DNA from: Bacteroides sp.
Lineage (GTDB): Bacteria; Bacteroidota; Bacteroidia; Bacteroidales; Bacteroidaceae
DNA: 64,000 nt
NCBI GenBank assembly: GCA_019414725.1
Contig: DXLM01000007.1
Location: forward strand, 1-64,000
Reading direction: 5' to 3'
Part shown: positions 34,994-44,783 of the stretch, piece after piece
How positions within the stretch are numbered: position 1 is the stretch's first letter
Layout: each line of letters opens with the position of its first letter
The notes under the pieces: generated by a model
Database searches by the model: none
Seen by the model: the letters and a program-made list of their open reading frames with translations, nothing else
Told to the model about the DNA's origin: nothing
Made by a program: the position numbers and the translations under genes

Positions 34994-36607
34994 CTAGAAT
35001 TTATTCCGTTCCACCTCTTTTCCTTCCTGAAAGAATACCACTTCATACGATGCGTTATCATCTGATAGTAACATATCCGAATCAAACATCAGACACTCAA
35101 TCTCATAAGGTTGCAATGTTTTCAAAGCAATCCTTCTTTGGCTGGAACCGTTGCATATCACCTCAACTTCCGTCGGTTCCGATGCAGACAAACCAAAGTT
35201 CTGTATCTCTACCTTCAACCCACCTTTGTCTTTATCAAACAGAGGGCGACGGGCGGAGAGCAGAGCCGGCCGATAATTCACGTATGGCAAACGGGCATAA
35301 CCATACAACATATTCCCTTTTTTATCTTTACCTATCATTTTAGGAGCAAATTCATCCGAAGTGATGCCACTGCCCTTCGCTTTAAAGACCACAATCAAAT
35401 CTTTGCCCGAAACCTTGGTCTTCACAGGCTTGCAACCACGTCCAAAATTCACTTCGGTAAATGAACCGAATCGCAACGACTTTACATCCACATCTGTCTG
35501 CGGATTAAAACCTGATTCGGCAGCAATCTTTACCTCAATGGTACGAGTAGACGGAGTGATCTCTTCTTCATTCAAAACAGACAATAGCATTCCTTTATTC
35601 AGAGGAATACTTATATTTTTAGAACTATGTTTATCGTTAGGCAGATCGTTCCATTTAATGGTATCAATCACGGCAAAATTCATTTGGACAGCACGCCCCT
35701 TCTCATCCTGAAAAACTTTAGGGCGCTCATATTTAAACCAATGTTCCACCGCTCCATCCTTATGGAATGATACACCCGGCACGTATGCTTCCCCTTGTTC
35801 TGTCACCCAATGCACTCCGTCCTTGGAACGCTGATAGAAAGCAATTCTGCCCAACCAGTCATTCACGATCAAGTGGTATTGCAACTCATCCCGCCATACC
35901 ACGGGATCTTCGAATCTGCCTTCCACATCCGGATAAACTCGTTTGTCAGTCAACTGCATATAAGGTGAAAGTCCGTCTTTGCTAATCCAGACACCTCCAC
36001 CCCGACATACCATCAAGTAAGAATCATCCTGACGGCGGGCAAAAGTCAAATTGGAAAGCCCCTCTATGATTTTTCGGTCACGAGAATCAAAACTGAATTT
36101 ACCATACGTCCACACCTTGCTGTCCACCCCATCTGCTATATAGTAACCGTCAATCACATAGACCACGACACGGCCATCCTTTAACCGGAACGCTTCCGGA
36201 TTATGTCCTTTTCCCACAGAATTTTGAATTTTAAAAGGTCCTTCCAACCGATCACTTACTGCATGAAAAACAGTAGAATTCGACCAAAACATGTGCCCTT
36301 TCGGAGAATCCTCGGGCCAGCCACACACAAACAAATGGTATTTACCATCCGTATCCTGCAATATATTTCCTCCCCAAAAAGAAACTCCGGGAAGTTCTAT
36401 TCCATTATCCACATAACGATTCAGTACACTGTCTGTACCCCAAATCCCCTTAATCTGAATGCCGTCCGGCATAGGAAGGAAACGGTCCATAAAACGTGCG
36501 CCTTTTACTAAATGCTGCCATTCGGCAGGACGTTCACGCTCGGTTATCTGCGCATCTACTGAAGTTAAAAAGAAGCTTGCCGCTATTAAAAAGAAGAGTT
36601 TTTTCAT
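34994..36607 (-). CDS. Secreted GH43-like five-bladed propeller protein
   Basis: 537 aa from the ATG at 36607 (another ATG lies 4 codons earlier). It has a signal peptide ending near SVDAQ. The repeated blades 'GGNILQDTDGKYHLFVCGW', 'FEDPVVWRDELQYHLIVNDW' and 'HNPEAFRLKDGRVVVYV' resemble clan GH-F/GH43-like propellers, but the usual base motif is not obvious, so the family is uncertain. The C-terminal part (about 345-537) is a beta-sandwich. It most likely trims arabinose, galactose or similar residues from the glycan. A 39-bp repeat lies 80 bp upstream of its start. Confidence 0.7.
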   Translation of the reverse strand: MKKLFFLIAASFFLTSVDAQITERERPAEWQHLVKGARFMDRFLPMPDGIQIKGIWGTDSVLNRYVDNGIELPGVSFWGGNILQDTDGKYHLFVCGWPEDSPKGHMFWSNSTVFHAVSDRLEGPFKIQNSVGKGHNPEAFRLKDGRVVVYVIDGYYIADGVDSKVWTYGKFSFDSRDRKIIEGLSNLTFARRQDDSYLMVCRGGGVWISKDGLSPYMQLTDKRVYPDVEGRFEDPVVWRDELQYHLIVNDWLGRIAFYQRSKDGVHWVTEQGEAYVPGVSFHKDGAVEHWFKYERPKVFQDEKGRAVQMNFAVIDTIKWNDLPNDKHSSKNISIPLNKGMLLSVLNEEEITPSTRTIEVKIAAESGFNPQTDVDVKSLRFGSFTEVNFGRGCKPVKTKVSGKDLIVVFKAKGSGITSDEFAPKMIGKDKKGNMLYGYARLPYVNYRPALLSARRPLFDKDKGGLKVEIQNFGLSASEPTEVEVICNGSSQRRIALKTLQPYEIECLMFDSDMLLSDDNASYEVVFFQEGKEVERNKF

Positions 36608-36662
36608 TGTGTCATTCATTACACGTTAACAAATCGTTTATTTATGTGCTCAAAAATAAAAA

Positions 36663-36694
36663 GATTAAGCTGACCTAAATATAAGTCAGCTTAA
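36663..36694. terminator. Hairpin in the leader upstream of the GH43-like gene
   Basis: TTAAGCTGAC and GTCAGCTTAA form a perfect 10-bp stem with a 10-nt loop, 56 bp upstream of the GH43-like start. A second dyad, AAATCCACAG ... CTGTGGATTT at 36727-36763, lies just after the Rpn stop codon and could terminate it. Confidence 0.45.
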
Positions 36695-36725
36695 CAAAAA
36701 GCACGTAAACCTTTGCGTAAAATAA
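36687..36725. repeat. 39-bp direct repeat, copy 1
   Basis: This copy matches 38060-38098 at 37 of 39 positions (shared core GCACGTAAACCTTTGCGTAA). The two copies bound a 1.4 kb segment with the Rpn-type nuclease gene and a decayed repeat cassette. Confidence 0.8.
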
Positions 36726-36781
36726 AAAATCCACAGATACCTTAAGAAGCCACCTGTGGATTTATTTAACCAAACATGGAA

Positions 36782-37690
36782 TTACAACTGACTAACCTCT
36801 TCGAATGTCAATCCTGTAATTTCCATAATATCTTCTGTAGAGAATCCTTTTTCTTTCATTCTCCGGGCATTTCGAAGAACACCTTCTTTAATGCCCTCTT
36901 CACGACCTTCTTCACGACCCTCCGCACGTCCTTCTAATCGTCCCTCTATCTTTCCCTCCAACTTAGCAGAATCAAGAACATCATTCTGGATCATCAAAGC
37001 GCTAAGATGTTCATCATAGGCATGGCGTTCCTGAGGCGTCATTGAATAATATTTCAATTTTTCACGTGCCTCACCCAATCCGGGAGCAGTCGTGTCAGGA
37101 CGGATAATACCCGTCTTCAAATATTCTATCCATTCCTCTAAAGGGGTCACCGCCACCTTGTTAAACTCATTCACACGGATCAGAAAATACTCCGGATAAA
37201 TTTCGGAAGGCATACGGGGCACAATGGCATCCTTTTCCCGAGTACTCACTTGAAGAAAGTCTCCTGTATGCACTCCTTTAAATATATTCTGCCCATGATA
37301 AAGATAATCAGTTCCATGACCAATATCGAAATAAAGAATGCTGATAGAATATATCTTTTTAACTTTATAATAAGTTTCACCCAATGAGATATGTTCTGTA
37401 ATGGCTTTGGCTACTCCATACAGGATACGCTCCAAATAATACAGCTCACGCGTATTTTGAATCTCGATGATAACAATCTCATTTTTACTATTGAGAGCTT
37501 TGATATCAACTCGGTTGAACTTATCATTCTCCGTTTGCTGGTTACCCTCGCTTTCCAAAATCTCCACTATATGAATTTCATCACCTATCAGTACCGTAAG
37601 GAATCCTTCGAGCACACCAAAATTAGCTTTATGACGCAGCAGACGCTTAACAGCCCAATCAAAGCGGATATATTTATCTTGTAATTCCAT
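36782..37690 (-). CDS. Rpn-family PD-(D/E)XK nuclease/transposase-like protein
   Basis: 302 aa, cytoplasmic. It belongs to the PD-(D/E)XK transposase family related to Rpn recombination-promoting nucleases. The nuclease core is Asp62 and Glu76-x-Gln78 in 'RVDIKALNSKNEIVIIEIQ', preceded by 'FDWAVKRLLRHKANFGVLEGFL'. A charged repeat (GRLEGRAEGREEGREEG) at about 252-275 is typical of the family, and a small helical tail follows. Such proteins are scattered in Bacteroides genomes, and RecA-independent recombination or anti-phage roles have been proposed. It has its own -7 box and lies inside a PUL between 39-bp repeats, so it is probably an insertion unrelated to glycan use. Confidence 0.88.
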   Translation of the reverse strand: MELQDKYIRFDWAVKRLLRHKANFGVLEGFLTVLIGDEIHIVEILESEGNQQTENDKFNRVDIKALNSKNEIVIIEIQNTRELYYLERILYGVAKAITEHISLGETYYKVKKIYSISILYFDIGHGTDYLYHGQNIFKGVHTGDFLQVSTREKDAIVPRMPSEIYPEYFLIRVNEFNKVAVTPLEEWIEYLKTGIIRPDTTAPGLGEAREKLKYYSMTPQERHAYDEHLSALMIQNDVLDSAKLEGKIEGRLEGRAEGREEGREEGIKEGVLRNARRMKEKGFSTEDIMEITGLTFEEVSQL

Positions 37691-37719
37691 AAGAATATAA
37701 TTTATTCATTTTCAATGGA

Positions 37720-37727
37720 CAAAGATA
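37720..37727 (-). promoter_or_regulatory. Predicted -7 box of the Rpn gene
   Basis: The minus strand reads TATCTTTG, 30 bp before the ATG at 37690, matching the TAnnTTTG consensus. Confidence 0.5.
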
Positions 37728-37828
37728 GCAAAAAGGATCATTCTTTAAAAATTATCCTACCTAAATAATTACCTTTTCTTTTTATTTCGCAAAGATGATT
37801 TCTTTTATATGTTCTCTCTAAAAAAACA

Positions 37829-38040
37829 CCTACAACAGAATTTAAAGAAGTGCTGCCACTGCCACCACTCACCCCCGCAAAGCCACCATAAACAGTGAAT
37901 TACAAGAGGTGGTAGCAGCAGGCGTTTTCGACACTTTGAAAAGCATGCTGCCACCACCATTCTTACTTTATTTTTCTACAACAAGATACAACACACCACG
38001 TTTGGAGTTATACAGCAACTCCACTGCCTTCTTCAAGAAT
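37829..38040 (-). pseudogene. Decayed copy of the small-ORF repeat cassette
   Basis: This segment aligns with 51269 to about 51465: the same outer end (CTACAA), the TGCTGCCACTGCCACCAC block, the internal GAGGTGG(T)GGCAGC block and the 3' end of the cassette gene. The coding remnant (37968-38036) still reads YNSKRGVLYLVVEK then stop, identical to the intact gene's last 14 residues. The rest of the gene and the other inverted repeat are missing. It accounts for most of the gap between the Rpn gene and the alpha/beta hydrolase gene. Confidence 0.85.
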
Positions 38041-38059
38041 CTTCCAAAATAAGAATAAG

Positions 38060-38098
38060 CAGCTTAATCAAAAGCACGTAAACCTTTGCGTAAAATAA
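38060..38098. repeat. 39-bp direct repeat, copy 2
   Basis: This is the second copy of the repeat at 36687-36725, with two mismatches. It lies 18 bp past the stop of the alpha/beta hydrolase gene. Confidence 0.8.
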
Positions 38099-38116
38099 GC
38101 TTTCATTTCACTTAGA

Positions 38117-39751
38117 TTATTTTTTGATCAAAAAACTACGTTCCACGGGATCAGCCGTCTGTACCTGTCCGGCAATCCCGTACTGCCAGGCTACAACAGT
38201 AACTTTTATCGGGAATTTACTGCGAGAAGGAATCTTTGTAAAAACTAGCTTATTACCTTGCAACTCAACAGGTCCTTCTTTTACATAATAATATACAGGT
38301 AATCCACAATCAGAAACAGCCTCTAAAGATACAGACTTCACTCCCTCCCTTACATCTTCTATCCCTGGAAAAAGTATATATTGACGTTTTCCTTCTGTAT
38401 TCCGATAAGGAATGCGGATATTGAGTTGTTGCACCGCACTTTTATATTTTCCATCCCCCTCATTAGCAGCCAACAGCCAAATATCACCGGTACGCCTTGG
38501 ATTATCCATTCCCATTCTATAAAAACGCACGGTAAAAGTAGTATCGTTCACTTTTGCTACCGGACCACAAATACGGGTTATTTCAATCTTGCCATTGGCA
38601 TGCTCCTTCACCGGTAAGGAACGCAAAGAATCCGTATATACCCCTTTTACGTGAAAAGTTAAACCGTCGGCTTCCGGATAGAAACCAGCAATAATTCCGG
38701 CATGTTGTCCGGCAGCATATTTTACCAACTGACCTCTCTGCATAAATCCAAGATATTGCATCTGTTTATCTTTATACTTTACATAACGAGCTTCAGTCAA
38801 TTCAGCCATTTCTTTATCAAAATACCAAAATGCGTCATGTTTATCTCCTTTATAGTCATGAAATGAAGCTGCCTTAGCCCTGTTTTTCTGCTCCGGATGC
38901 CAACGCTCGGCCAACCATCCTTCTTTCGGGTTCAGTTTTTTCAAACTAACAGGCTCATTCAAAGAAGAATGTCCGGACAAACGGTATTCCAACGCTTTTC
39001 TCAGAAATAAGGCTATATAATCAGCAGTTTGCTCAGCCACATCAAAATGTCCACGTCCTGTATCACACAAAAAGGAAATACAACTTTCAGGATACATCAT
39101 CCGAAACGCTAAAGCAGGATTCACCCGTGCCTCCCACCATTCATATTCTCCTTCAATCATCAATCCCGGAATACCATCTATATTACGCGTCCTTCCCCAT
39201 TCCAAATTCTCTCTGCCATAACCACACAAATTAGTACGAGGTGCATCGCCATGCAAAGAAATAACAGCCAATGTCCGTTCAGGATTCCAGGCGGCAAAGT
39301 TCCACGGATAAGTAGCCATTGCCGAATGACCGACAGGAACTATAGGTATATGTTCCAATTCTGAATAACCGCTGATTTCTGCCAAATCATTCATCATCTG
39401 ATTGAAAATCTTCTGAGTTCCTTTTGTCACATCCCATTGCTGGTCAATACCGGGAGTGATCCATACTAATCCTATTCCCATTCGAGACAATGCTTCCCGG
39501 AAACGCGGCATCTCAAATAAGGTTTCTTCACTCATATTATGCTTTCCTACCATTACAGCACGTAACTGATAACAATCGGAAGGTATCCACAAAAAAGCTG
39601 TCGGTTCTTTACCTGTTTCGGAAGATATAAATCCCTTTAACCGTACAGACCATTGCCATTCTTGAGCAGTAGCAGTATAACAAAATAGCAACAAAAGATA
39701 CAATACAATTTTCTTTATGAATGTTACCTTTTTTAAATCTGATATTTCCAT
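38117..39751 (-). CDS. Secreted alpha/beta hydrolase, probable carbohydrate esterase
   Basis: 544 aa from the ATG at 39751; the frame opens 17 codons earlier at another ATG. A hydrophobic signal (IVLYLLLLFCYTATAQ) follows. The first 270 residues look like an alpha/beta hydrolase with nucleophile elbow G-H-S-A-M in 'PIVPVGHSAMATYPW', an Asp loop near 'GLMIEGEYEWWEA' and a His in 'DTGRGHFDVAEQTA'. The C-terminal half is a beta-domain of unknown type. An esterase removing acyl groups from the polysaccharide is the best guess. It follows the GH51 gene by 257 bp with a terminator between. Confidence 0.72.
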   Translation of the reverse strand: MEISDLKKVTFIKKIVLYLLLLFCYTATAQEWQWSVRLKGFISSETGKEPTAFLWIPSDCYQLRAVMVGKHNMSEETLFEMPRFREALSRMGIGLVWITPGIDQQWDVTKGTQKIFNQMMNDLAEISGYSELEHIPIVPVGHSAMATYPWNFAAWNPERTLAVISLHGDAPRTNLCGYGRENLEWGRTRNIDGIPGLMIEGEYEWWEARVNPALAFRMMYPESCISFLCDTGRGHFDVAEQTADYIALFLRKALEYRLSGHSSLNEPVSLKKLNPKEGWLAERWHPEQKNRAKAASFHDYKGDKHDAFWYFDKEMAELTEARYVKYKDKQMQYLGFMQRGQLVKYAAGQHAGIIAGFYPEADGLTFHVKGVYTDSLRSLPVKEHANGKIEITRICGPVAKVNDTTFTVRFYRMGMDNPRRTGDIWLLAANEGDGKYKSAVQQLNIRIPYRNTEGKRQYILFPGIEDVREGVKSVSLEAVSDCGLPVYYYVKEGPVELQGNKLVFTKIPSRSKFPIKVTVVAWQYGIAGQVQTADPVERSFLIKK

Positions 39752-39919
39752 CCACCATTCTGAAATAAAAAACAAGAGTCTTCCTAAATTCATAGCTTTC
39801 AAAACATTTTATTCAAAATCCATTTGTAAATAAGATACGATTAAAAAATAAAAAACACTTAATTAAAAACTTTTTCTTAACAGTTACCTAATTTAAAAAA
39901 GCTTTAAATGACAAATAAC

Positions 39920-39953
39920 AATAGGGACTCTCCATTTTTGGACAGTCCCTATT
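39920..39953 (-). terminator. Terminator after the GH51 gene
   Basis: AATAGGGACT (39920-39929) pairs perfectly with AGTCCCTATT (39944-39953) across a 14-nt loop and runs into TGTTATTTGTC on the minus strand, 55 bp after the stop. Confidence 0.75.
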
Positions 39954-40008
39954 TCAACAACCCTAAATGCTTTTTTACACAACAATAATATAAATTTTAT
40001 CTGAATTA

Positions 40009-42525
40009 TTACTTCTCAATCTCTGGAATTCGAATTACAATAAACGAATAAGCCGGTGATTCACAAAGGAATTGTTCACCCACATCCATATTTTCTGATA
40101 TAGGATGTACCTCTTTATCATCAGGCCGACCAACTAGCACAGTTTTAACAGCTGTCATGTGTTTCCCCTTTAATAAAGGAAATTCCAATTCTGCATTTAC
40201 ATTCACTGGAAGCATATTTACCAACTTTATAATCAAATCTCCGCTTGGGACATCACGAACAACTGACACTCCTATACGTTTCCTCACCGAGGTCTGATTA
40301 TTATCCAATGACACTTTGGAAGTAATATATTCATTACCGGCATTTTGCCCGTATAACTGTTGCACATAATAATCCACTGTCGGTTTCACTTCCTTGTTAT
40401 TGAAATAAATCAAATCCGGATTCCACCGGATATACCCTTCTTTAGCAAGAAGCGGTGCATAGGAAGTCATTGTCACCACATCTGCATTACGTTCTACTGA
40501 GGTAAGGAACAGAGCCGTAGCCAGAGCTGTTTCCATATTACTGTGACGTCCCGGTATATGTGCCGCATATTCACCTAAATAGACTTTCGATTTCTTACGG
40601 TCATAATGGTCATAATAATCCTGATTGTGAATAAACCAGCCCGGCGAATTATAATTATGTTCATCCACCATCGGTATTCCCAACTTGTCTGCCAACGCCC
40701 AGCCCTCTTCATAGTCTGTCCCTTCGCTAAAGGGGCCGGTCGTCCCTATTACCACAATATCCGGATATTTTTCTTTGACAGCCTTATAAATCATCGTGAA
40801 ACGTTCTTCAAAAATATCACTTATCATATCCTCATTACCCACTCCGAGGTATTTCAGATTAAAAGGTTCAGGATGTCCGGCTTTTGCCCGTTCCCGTCCC
40901 CACACCGTTTTCTTCGCGTCGCCATTGGCATATTCTATCAGATCCAAAACATCCTGAATATATTGTCCCATCTCTTCCATCGGAATACCGCCTTGCTGAC
41001 CGTTACTGGTAATGATATCTGTAGAATGATGGCTAGGCCCCCCTATCCCTGAATTTTGACATGGTACACCGGCAGCCACTACCGGAAGCGGTTCAGCTCC
41101 TATATCTTCACAGAACTGGAAATATTCAAAATATCCCAAACCTCGTGTCTGATGATATCTCCAGATATTAGGTGCAGATTTTCGGGCTTCCAGCGGGCCA
41201 ATTGTTTCTTTCCAGTTATAGATATTATCCACTCCGTCACCATGTGCCAGACAACCACCGGGAAAACGCACAAAACGCGGATGAATATCCGCTATTGCCT
41301 GTGCCAGGTCAGCACGAAGCCCGTTTTTATGCCCTTTAAACGTTTTCTGCGGAAATAATGAAATCATATCCAAAGCATATTCTCCTTCCACTTGCGGCGA
41401 TATGGCCAACAGGGCACTATCGGCATCTGCTACAGCCTTCAGCACTGCAGTTTGTTTTCTCCAGTCTCTGGAAGAAACCGACAAGGTTGTCCGGGCAAGC
41501 TCTTTCCCGTCTTTTGACATCAAACGTATAACTGTCTTTCCTCCTTTTTTCCCATTCATAATCTTGGAAAACATAGAGAAATCATATTTTTCCCCTTTTC
41601 GCACAACAATACCACCATAGCCTTCATTGACCAACGACGCTCCCGGCTCTTGAATATTCAGGATAGCATAATGCGGATTATTGGCATGAATCGGATGATC
41701 CGTTCCGATTGTAAATATCGCATTATTCCCCTGAACACTCCAAGCATACATACTATTCCAATCCTTGTCTTTATTCCCGTCTTTAGGAGAATATTCAAAG
41801 TCACGATTTTGAATCAGCTCTGCATAGAGTCCGCCGTCTGCCGCATAATTCAAGTCTTCAAAGAATACCCCTATCAAATGCTCACTGATAGGCTTAGTAT
41901 TTTCTTCTTCCACTTTGATTCGGGCCGTCACAGGTTTCAATCCTGCAAAACGGCTTCCATCCTGCGCAGTGCGCTCTCCCCGCAATGTCTGTCTGTACGC
42001 CCGGTGATCCCCATAACGGTTCATCGCAATAATCTGCTTATAAGCAACTTTCAGAGCCCAACCGGTCACCTGTTTGTCACCTATCCACACCGTTTTTCTA
42101 ATCGGCTCATTGCAGTTCTCCACGGCATATTTTCCTTTTTCAGATGCCATAAAGAAATGTTGCGGTTTCCATTTTATCAAATCAACAGAAGATACATAAG
42201 CCATCGCCTCTCCATCCGGAGTCAGATTCCAGAAACAATGCCATGTTCCGTCCACGCGGCTCTGCGTCAGATAAGGTTCATACATTTTCTTCCAAGGGCC
42301 GAAGTCACACTTCACGAATACTTGCCCGTCAGCTACATTTTGCCAATTTTCCCCGTCCGAACTCCAGACAAACTGCATTCCTCTCCTTCCTCCGTCATTT
42401 AACGTAGGGTATGGGAAAATGTAGACTGAATCCGGCCCATTCATTATTTCATCAATATGCGCTGATACCGGCAAAGCCAGTATCAGACAAAAACATAAGA
42501 CTAAAAGGTGCTTTATTCTTTTCAT
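40009..42525 (-). CDS. Secreted GH51 alpha-L-arabinofuranosidase with partial propeller at the N-terminus
   Basis: 838 aa with a signal peptide (about 1-22). Residues about 30-190 resemble part of a GH43-like propeller ('WSSDGENWQNV', 'DGTWHCFWNLTPDG') but are too short for a full one. A CBM4-like sandwich (about 235-395) and the GH51 barrel follow. The acid/base Glu is 565 in 'GVGNEDM' and the nucleophile Glu is 652 in 'YLGEYAA'. GH51 releases alpha-L-arabinofuranose. It begins only 5 bp after the second GH51-type gene, so the two are co-translated. The N-terminal domain may be a binding module. Confidence 0.92.
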   Translation of the reverse strand: MKRIKHLLVLCFCLILALPVSAHIDEIMNGPDSVYIFPYPTLNDGGRRGMQFVWSSDGENWQNVADGQVFVKCDFGPWKKMYEPYLTQSRVDGTWHCFWNLTPDGEAMAYVSSVDLIKWKPQHFFMASEKGKYAVENCNEPIRKTVWIGDKQVTGWALKVAYKQIIAMNRYGDHRAYRQTLRGERTAQDGSRFAGLKPVTARIKVEEENTKPISEHLIGVFFEDLNYAADGGLYAELIQNRDFEYSPKDGNKDKDWNSMYAWSVQGNNAIFTIGTDHPIHANNPHYAILNIQEPGASLVNEGYGGIVVRKGEKYDFSMFSKIMNGKKGGKTVIRLMSKDGKELARTTLSVSSRDWRKQTAVLKAVADADSALLAISPQVEGEYALDMISLFPQKTFKGHKNGLRADLAQAIADIHPRFVRFPGGCLAHGDGVDNIYNWKETIGPLEARKSAPNIWRYHQTRGLGYFEYFQFCEDIGAEPLPVVAAGVPCQNSGIGGPSHHSTDIITSNGQQGGIPMEEMGQYIQDVLDLIEYANGDAKKTVWGRERAKAGHPEPFNLKYLGVGNEDMISDIFEERFTMIYKAVKEKYPDIVVIGTTGPFSEGTDYEEGWALADKLGIPMVDEHNYNSPGWFIHNQDYYDHYDRKKSKVYLGEYAAHIPGRHSNMETALATALFLTSVERNADVVTMTSYAPLLAKEGYIRWNPDLIYFNNKEVKPTVDYYVQQLYGQNAGNEYITSKVSLDNNQTSVRKRIGVSVVRDVPSGDLIIKLVNMLPVNVNAELEFPLLKGKHMTAVKTVLVGRPDDKEVHPISENMDVGEQFLCESPAYSFIVIRIPEIEK

Positions 42526-42530
42526 GCTTT

Positions 42531-44744
42531 CTATTTTCTAAGAGTAATTACAGTGTACGAGTATTTAGGGAATGTGTATTTAGTGTTCTTTCTGGAAAAG
42601 ACCGCCTGAGAAGGCTTAAATACTACATTATCCTTATTCTCATACGTATTAAACTCTGTAAGTTCACAGTCGCCAATCGTTTGAACCTCCACTTTGGATT
42701 TGTAACGGAAATTATCAATATTCAATATAGCTTCCCGAGGTTGGTCACTCAAGTTAACAACATAGAGAGTCATTTCTGTTTTCGAATCATTGATTTTAGC
42801 TGTAATATCAAGGGCTTCATCACTGGTGGAAGTTGCGACAACATTAGGTTTCCACGTCTTTATCATCATTTCATCAATATGTGCTGAAGGTTGGAACCAT
42901 ATAGTATCGGCTGTATAATGAATACGTCCCTGATCCCATATATAATGCAAACCATGCGGCTGGAAAGTATTAGCCGTACCCAGCATACGGAAACAATCAC
43001 CATAACGTTGTAAGGTATTCCAATTATTTGCATGAGCTAAACCGCGATCCCAGTCACACCGGCTACCATTCTCTTCCATAGGATGCAGATTCAACTTAAA
43101 TCCGGGAAAATCCTGCGCCAATTCTCTCTGAAGCACTATCCCCATCTCATTTTCAAACAAATCTTTTGTATCAGCAAACGATCTGGTTCCACTATAATGA
43201 GGGTCCCAAGCCAGTTTATCCTGTTTTCCTTTTGAAATGAACCATGATACCATATCAGATGCCAGTTTATATTCCGGTGTCCCTTTGGTGTATCCGCGAC
43301 CGATGTTAAGTGAAGTCATAATCGACATTTCAGGATCTACCTCCCATGCTGCCTCCGCAAACTTTTTCACACATTCAATATACCCACGCGTAATCGGGCG
43401 TTCATTGTCCACCTGTATGTATTTCAAACGATAAGGCTCCCGATGTCCGTATTTAGCCCGCAACGCCCCCCATCTGGTAGTAGCATCTCCATTCACATAT
43501 TCTACAAAATCCCGGATATCCTCATAAGACTCATCCATGCTCATACCGATAATGGCAACTGCATCAATCACTTCTGCTGCTTGCAGCATTTCTTCAAAAC
43601 CGAAACTATGAGTAGCATATAAATTAAATCCACTTCGAAGAGTTACCCTACGTTCATCAATCGGGCCTATCATTTTTTTCCAACGATACAAATAAGTATC
43701 CGCACCTACATCAACCATAGAACCATTATAACGAAAAGCGGCAATCCCCTGTTTCTTCAATACGTCCACAAACATCTTCCGAATGGGATAACCTTTCACC
43801 CGTCCCCATTCTCCCGGTTGCAGAAAAGCGAATCCAAGCTCTATTTTTCCGGGCTTTTTAAGCGATATTCCGAAACTTCCCCGAGTTACGTCAGCATCAG
43901 GTACCAACTTAAACTGTACTCTTTCATAAGAGCCATCCCCTTTCAGAGAATATGGTTCCTCTGCAATCACGGTTCCTTTTTCATCACGAAGCGATATATA
44001 TACAGTCTCCGGTGAATCTGACTTGATTCTCAAAATGCCATCATAAGATTTTCCTTTATCAAACCGTATCCCCATTCTATATAAGCCATGATTAGTGAGT
44101 CCGACTTCTCCCGAGCCTCCTTTAAAACAGATTGTTTGCGTCTGACGCCCGATATAAGCTTCTCCGTCATGCACCAGTTCGTAATTATATTGCGGACTTC
44201 CTAACAACATTTTACTCCAATACTTGGATATCTGTTCATTCCCATTAATACGTTCAAGCATAACCTTTTGTATAGGAGCAGGTAATGAGTCAAACACAAG
44301 AAAACGACCGGGGAACTTCCATCCCGAAATGACCCGGGGATGCTTGAAAGGTTTGGCATCATAAATGTCTTTGGAATTAAAGTCATATTTTTCTGTCAGG
44401 TTATTCCATGGGATACGATGATAAATATCCGTCTGTGTAATCAAATGAGGAATTCTCCTTTCATCCAATACTACATATATTTTAGAGTAGTCAGCCTTAT
44501 CCAAATTCAGGAAATCAATGTCAATATTTTCTTCAAAGGCCTCTCCATGAAGCAATTGACTGAATATTCCACCATTTGTCTGATTATTAAGGTCCTCGAT
44601 ATTAGAACCGTTAAACAACTTGGTTACAGTAGCAATCTGCCGTCCCGCATCCACATTTAGTTTCACAGGAATATTTTGCGCACTTGCCCAACTTGAAAAA
44701 AACAATAGAAGCAAAACTGATATCAGATTCTTTTTCTGTTTCAT
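42531..44744 (-). CDS. Secreted GH51-related glycosidase
   Basis: 737 aa from the ATG at 44744; the frame begins at a TTG 7 codons earlier. It has a signal peptide ending near SWASAQ. The barrel resembles GH51: 'GIAAFRYNGSMVDVGADTYLYRWKKMIGP' mirrors the arabinofuranosidase core. The acid/base is Glu448 in 'QVDNERP', where typical GH51 has GNE, and candidate nucleophiles are Glu557/558 in 'HPMEENGSR'. These differences place it in a divergent group, so arabinofuranosidase activity is inferred only. It sits between the triple GH43 gene (39 bp) and GH51 (5 bp). Confidence 0.75.
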   Translation of the reverse strand: MKQKKNLISVLLLLFFSSWASAQNIPVKLNVDAGRQIATVTKLFNGSNIEDLNNQTNGGIFSQLLHGEAFEENIDIDFLNLDKADYSKIYVVLDERRIPHLITQTDIYHRIPWNNLTEKYDFNSKDIYDAKPFKHPRVISGWKFPGRFLVFDSLPAPIQKVMLERINGNEQISKYWSKMLLGSPQYNYELVHDGEAYIGRQTQTICFKGGSGEVGLTNHGLYRMGIRFDKGKSYDGILRIKSDSPETVYISLRDEKGTVIAEEPYSLKGDGSYERVQFKLVPDADVTRGSFGISLKKPGKIELGFAFLQPGEWGRVKGYPIRKMFVDVLKKQGIAAFRYNGSMVDVGADTYLYRWKKMIGPIDERRVTLRSGFNLYATHSFGFEEMLQAAEVIDAVAIIGMSMDESYEDIRDFVEYVNGDATTRWGALRAKYGHREPYRLKYIQVDNERPITRGYIECVKKFAEAAWEVDPEMSIMTSLNIGRGYTKGTPEYKLASDMVSWFISKGKQDKLAWDPHYSGTRSFADTKDLFENEMGIVLQRELAQDFPGFKLNLHPMEENGSRCDWDRGLAHANNWNTLQRYGDCFRMLGTANTFQPHGLHYIWDQGRIHYTADTIWFQPSAHIDEMMIKTWKPNVVATSTSDEALDITAKINDSKTEMTLYVVNLSDQPREAILNIDNFRYKSKVEVQTIGDCELTEFNTYENKDNVVFKPSQAVFSRKNTKYTFPKYSYTVITLRK

Positions 44745-44783
44745 TATATATAATTTGAGTTTCAATAGTTTATTAATTTCGAT

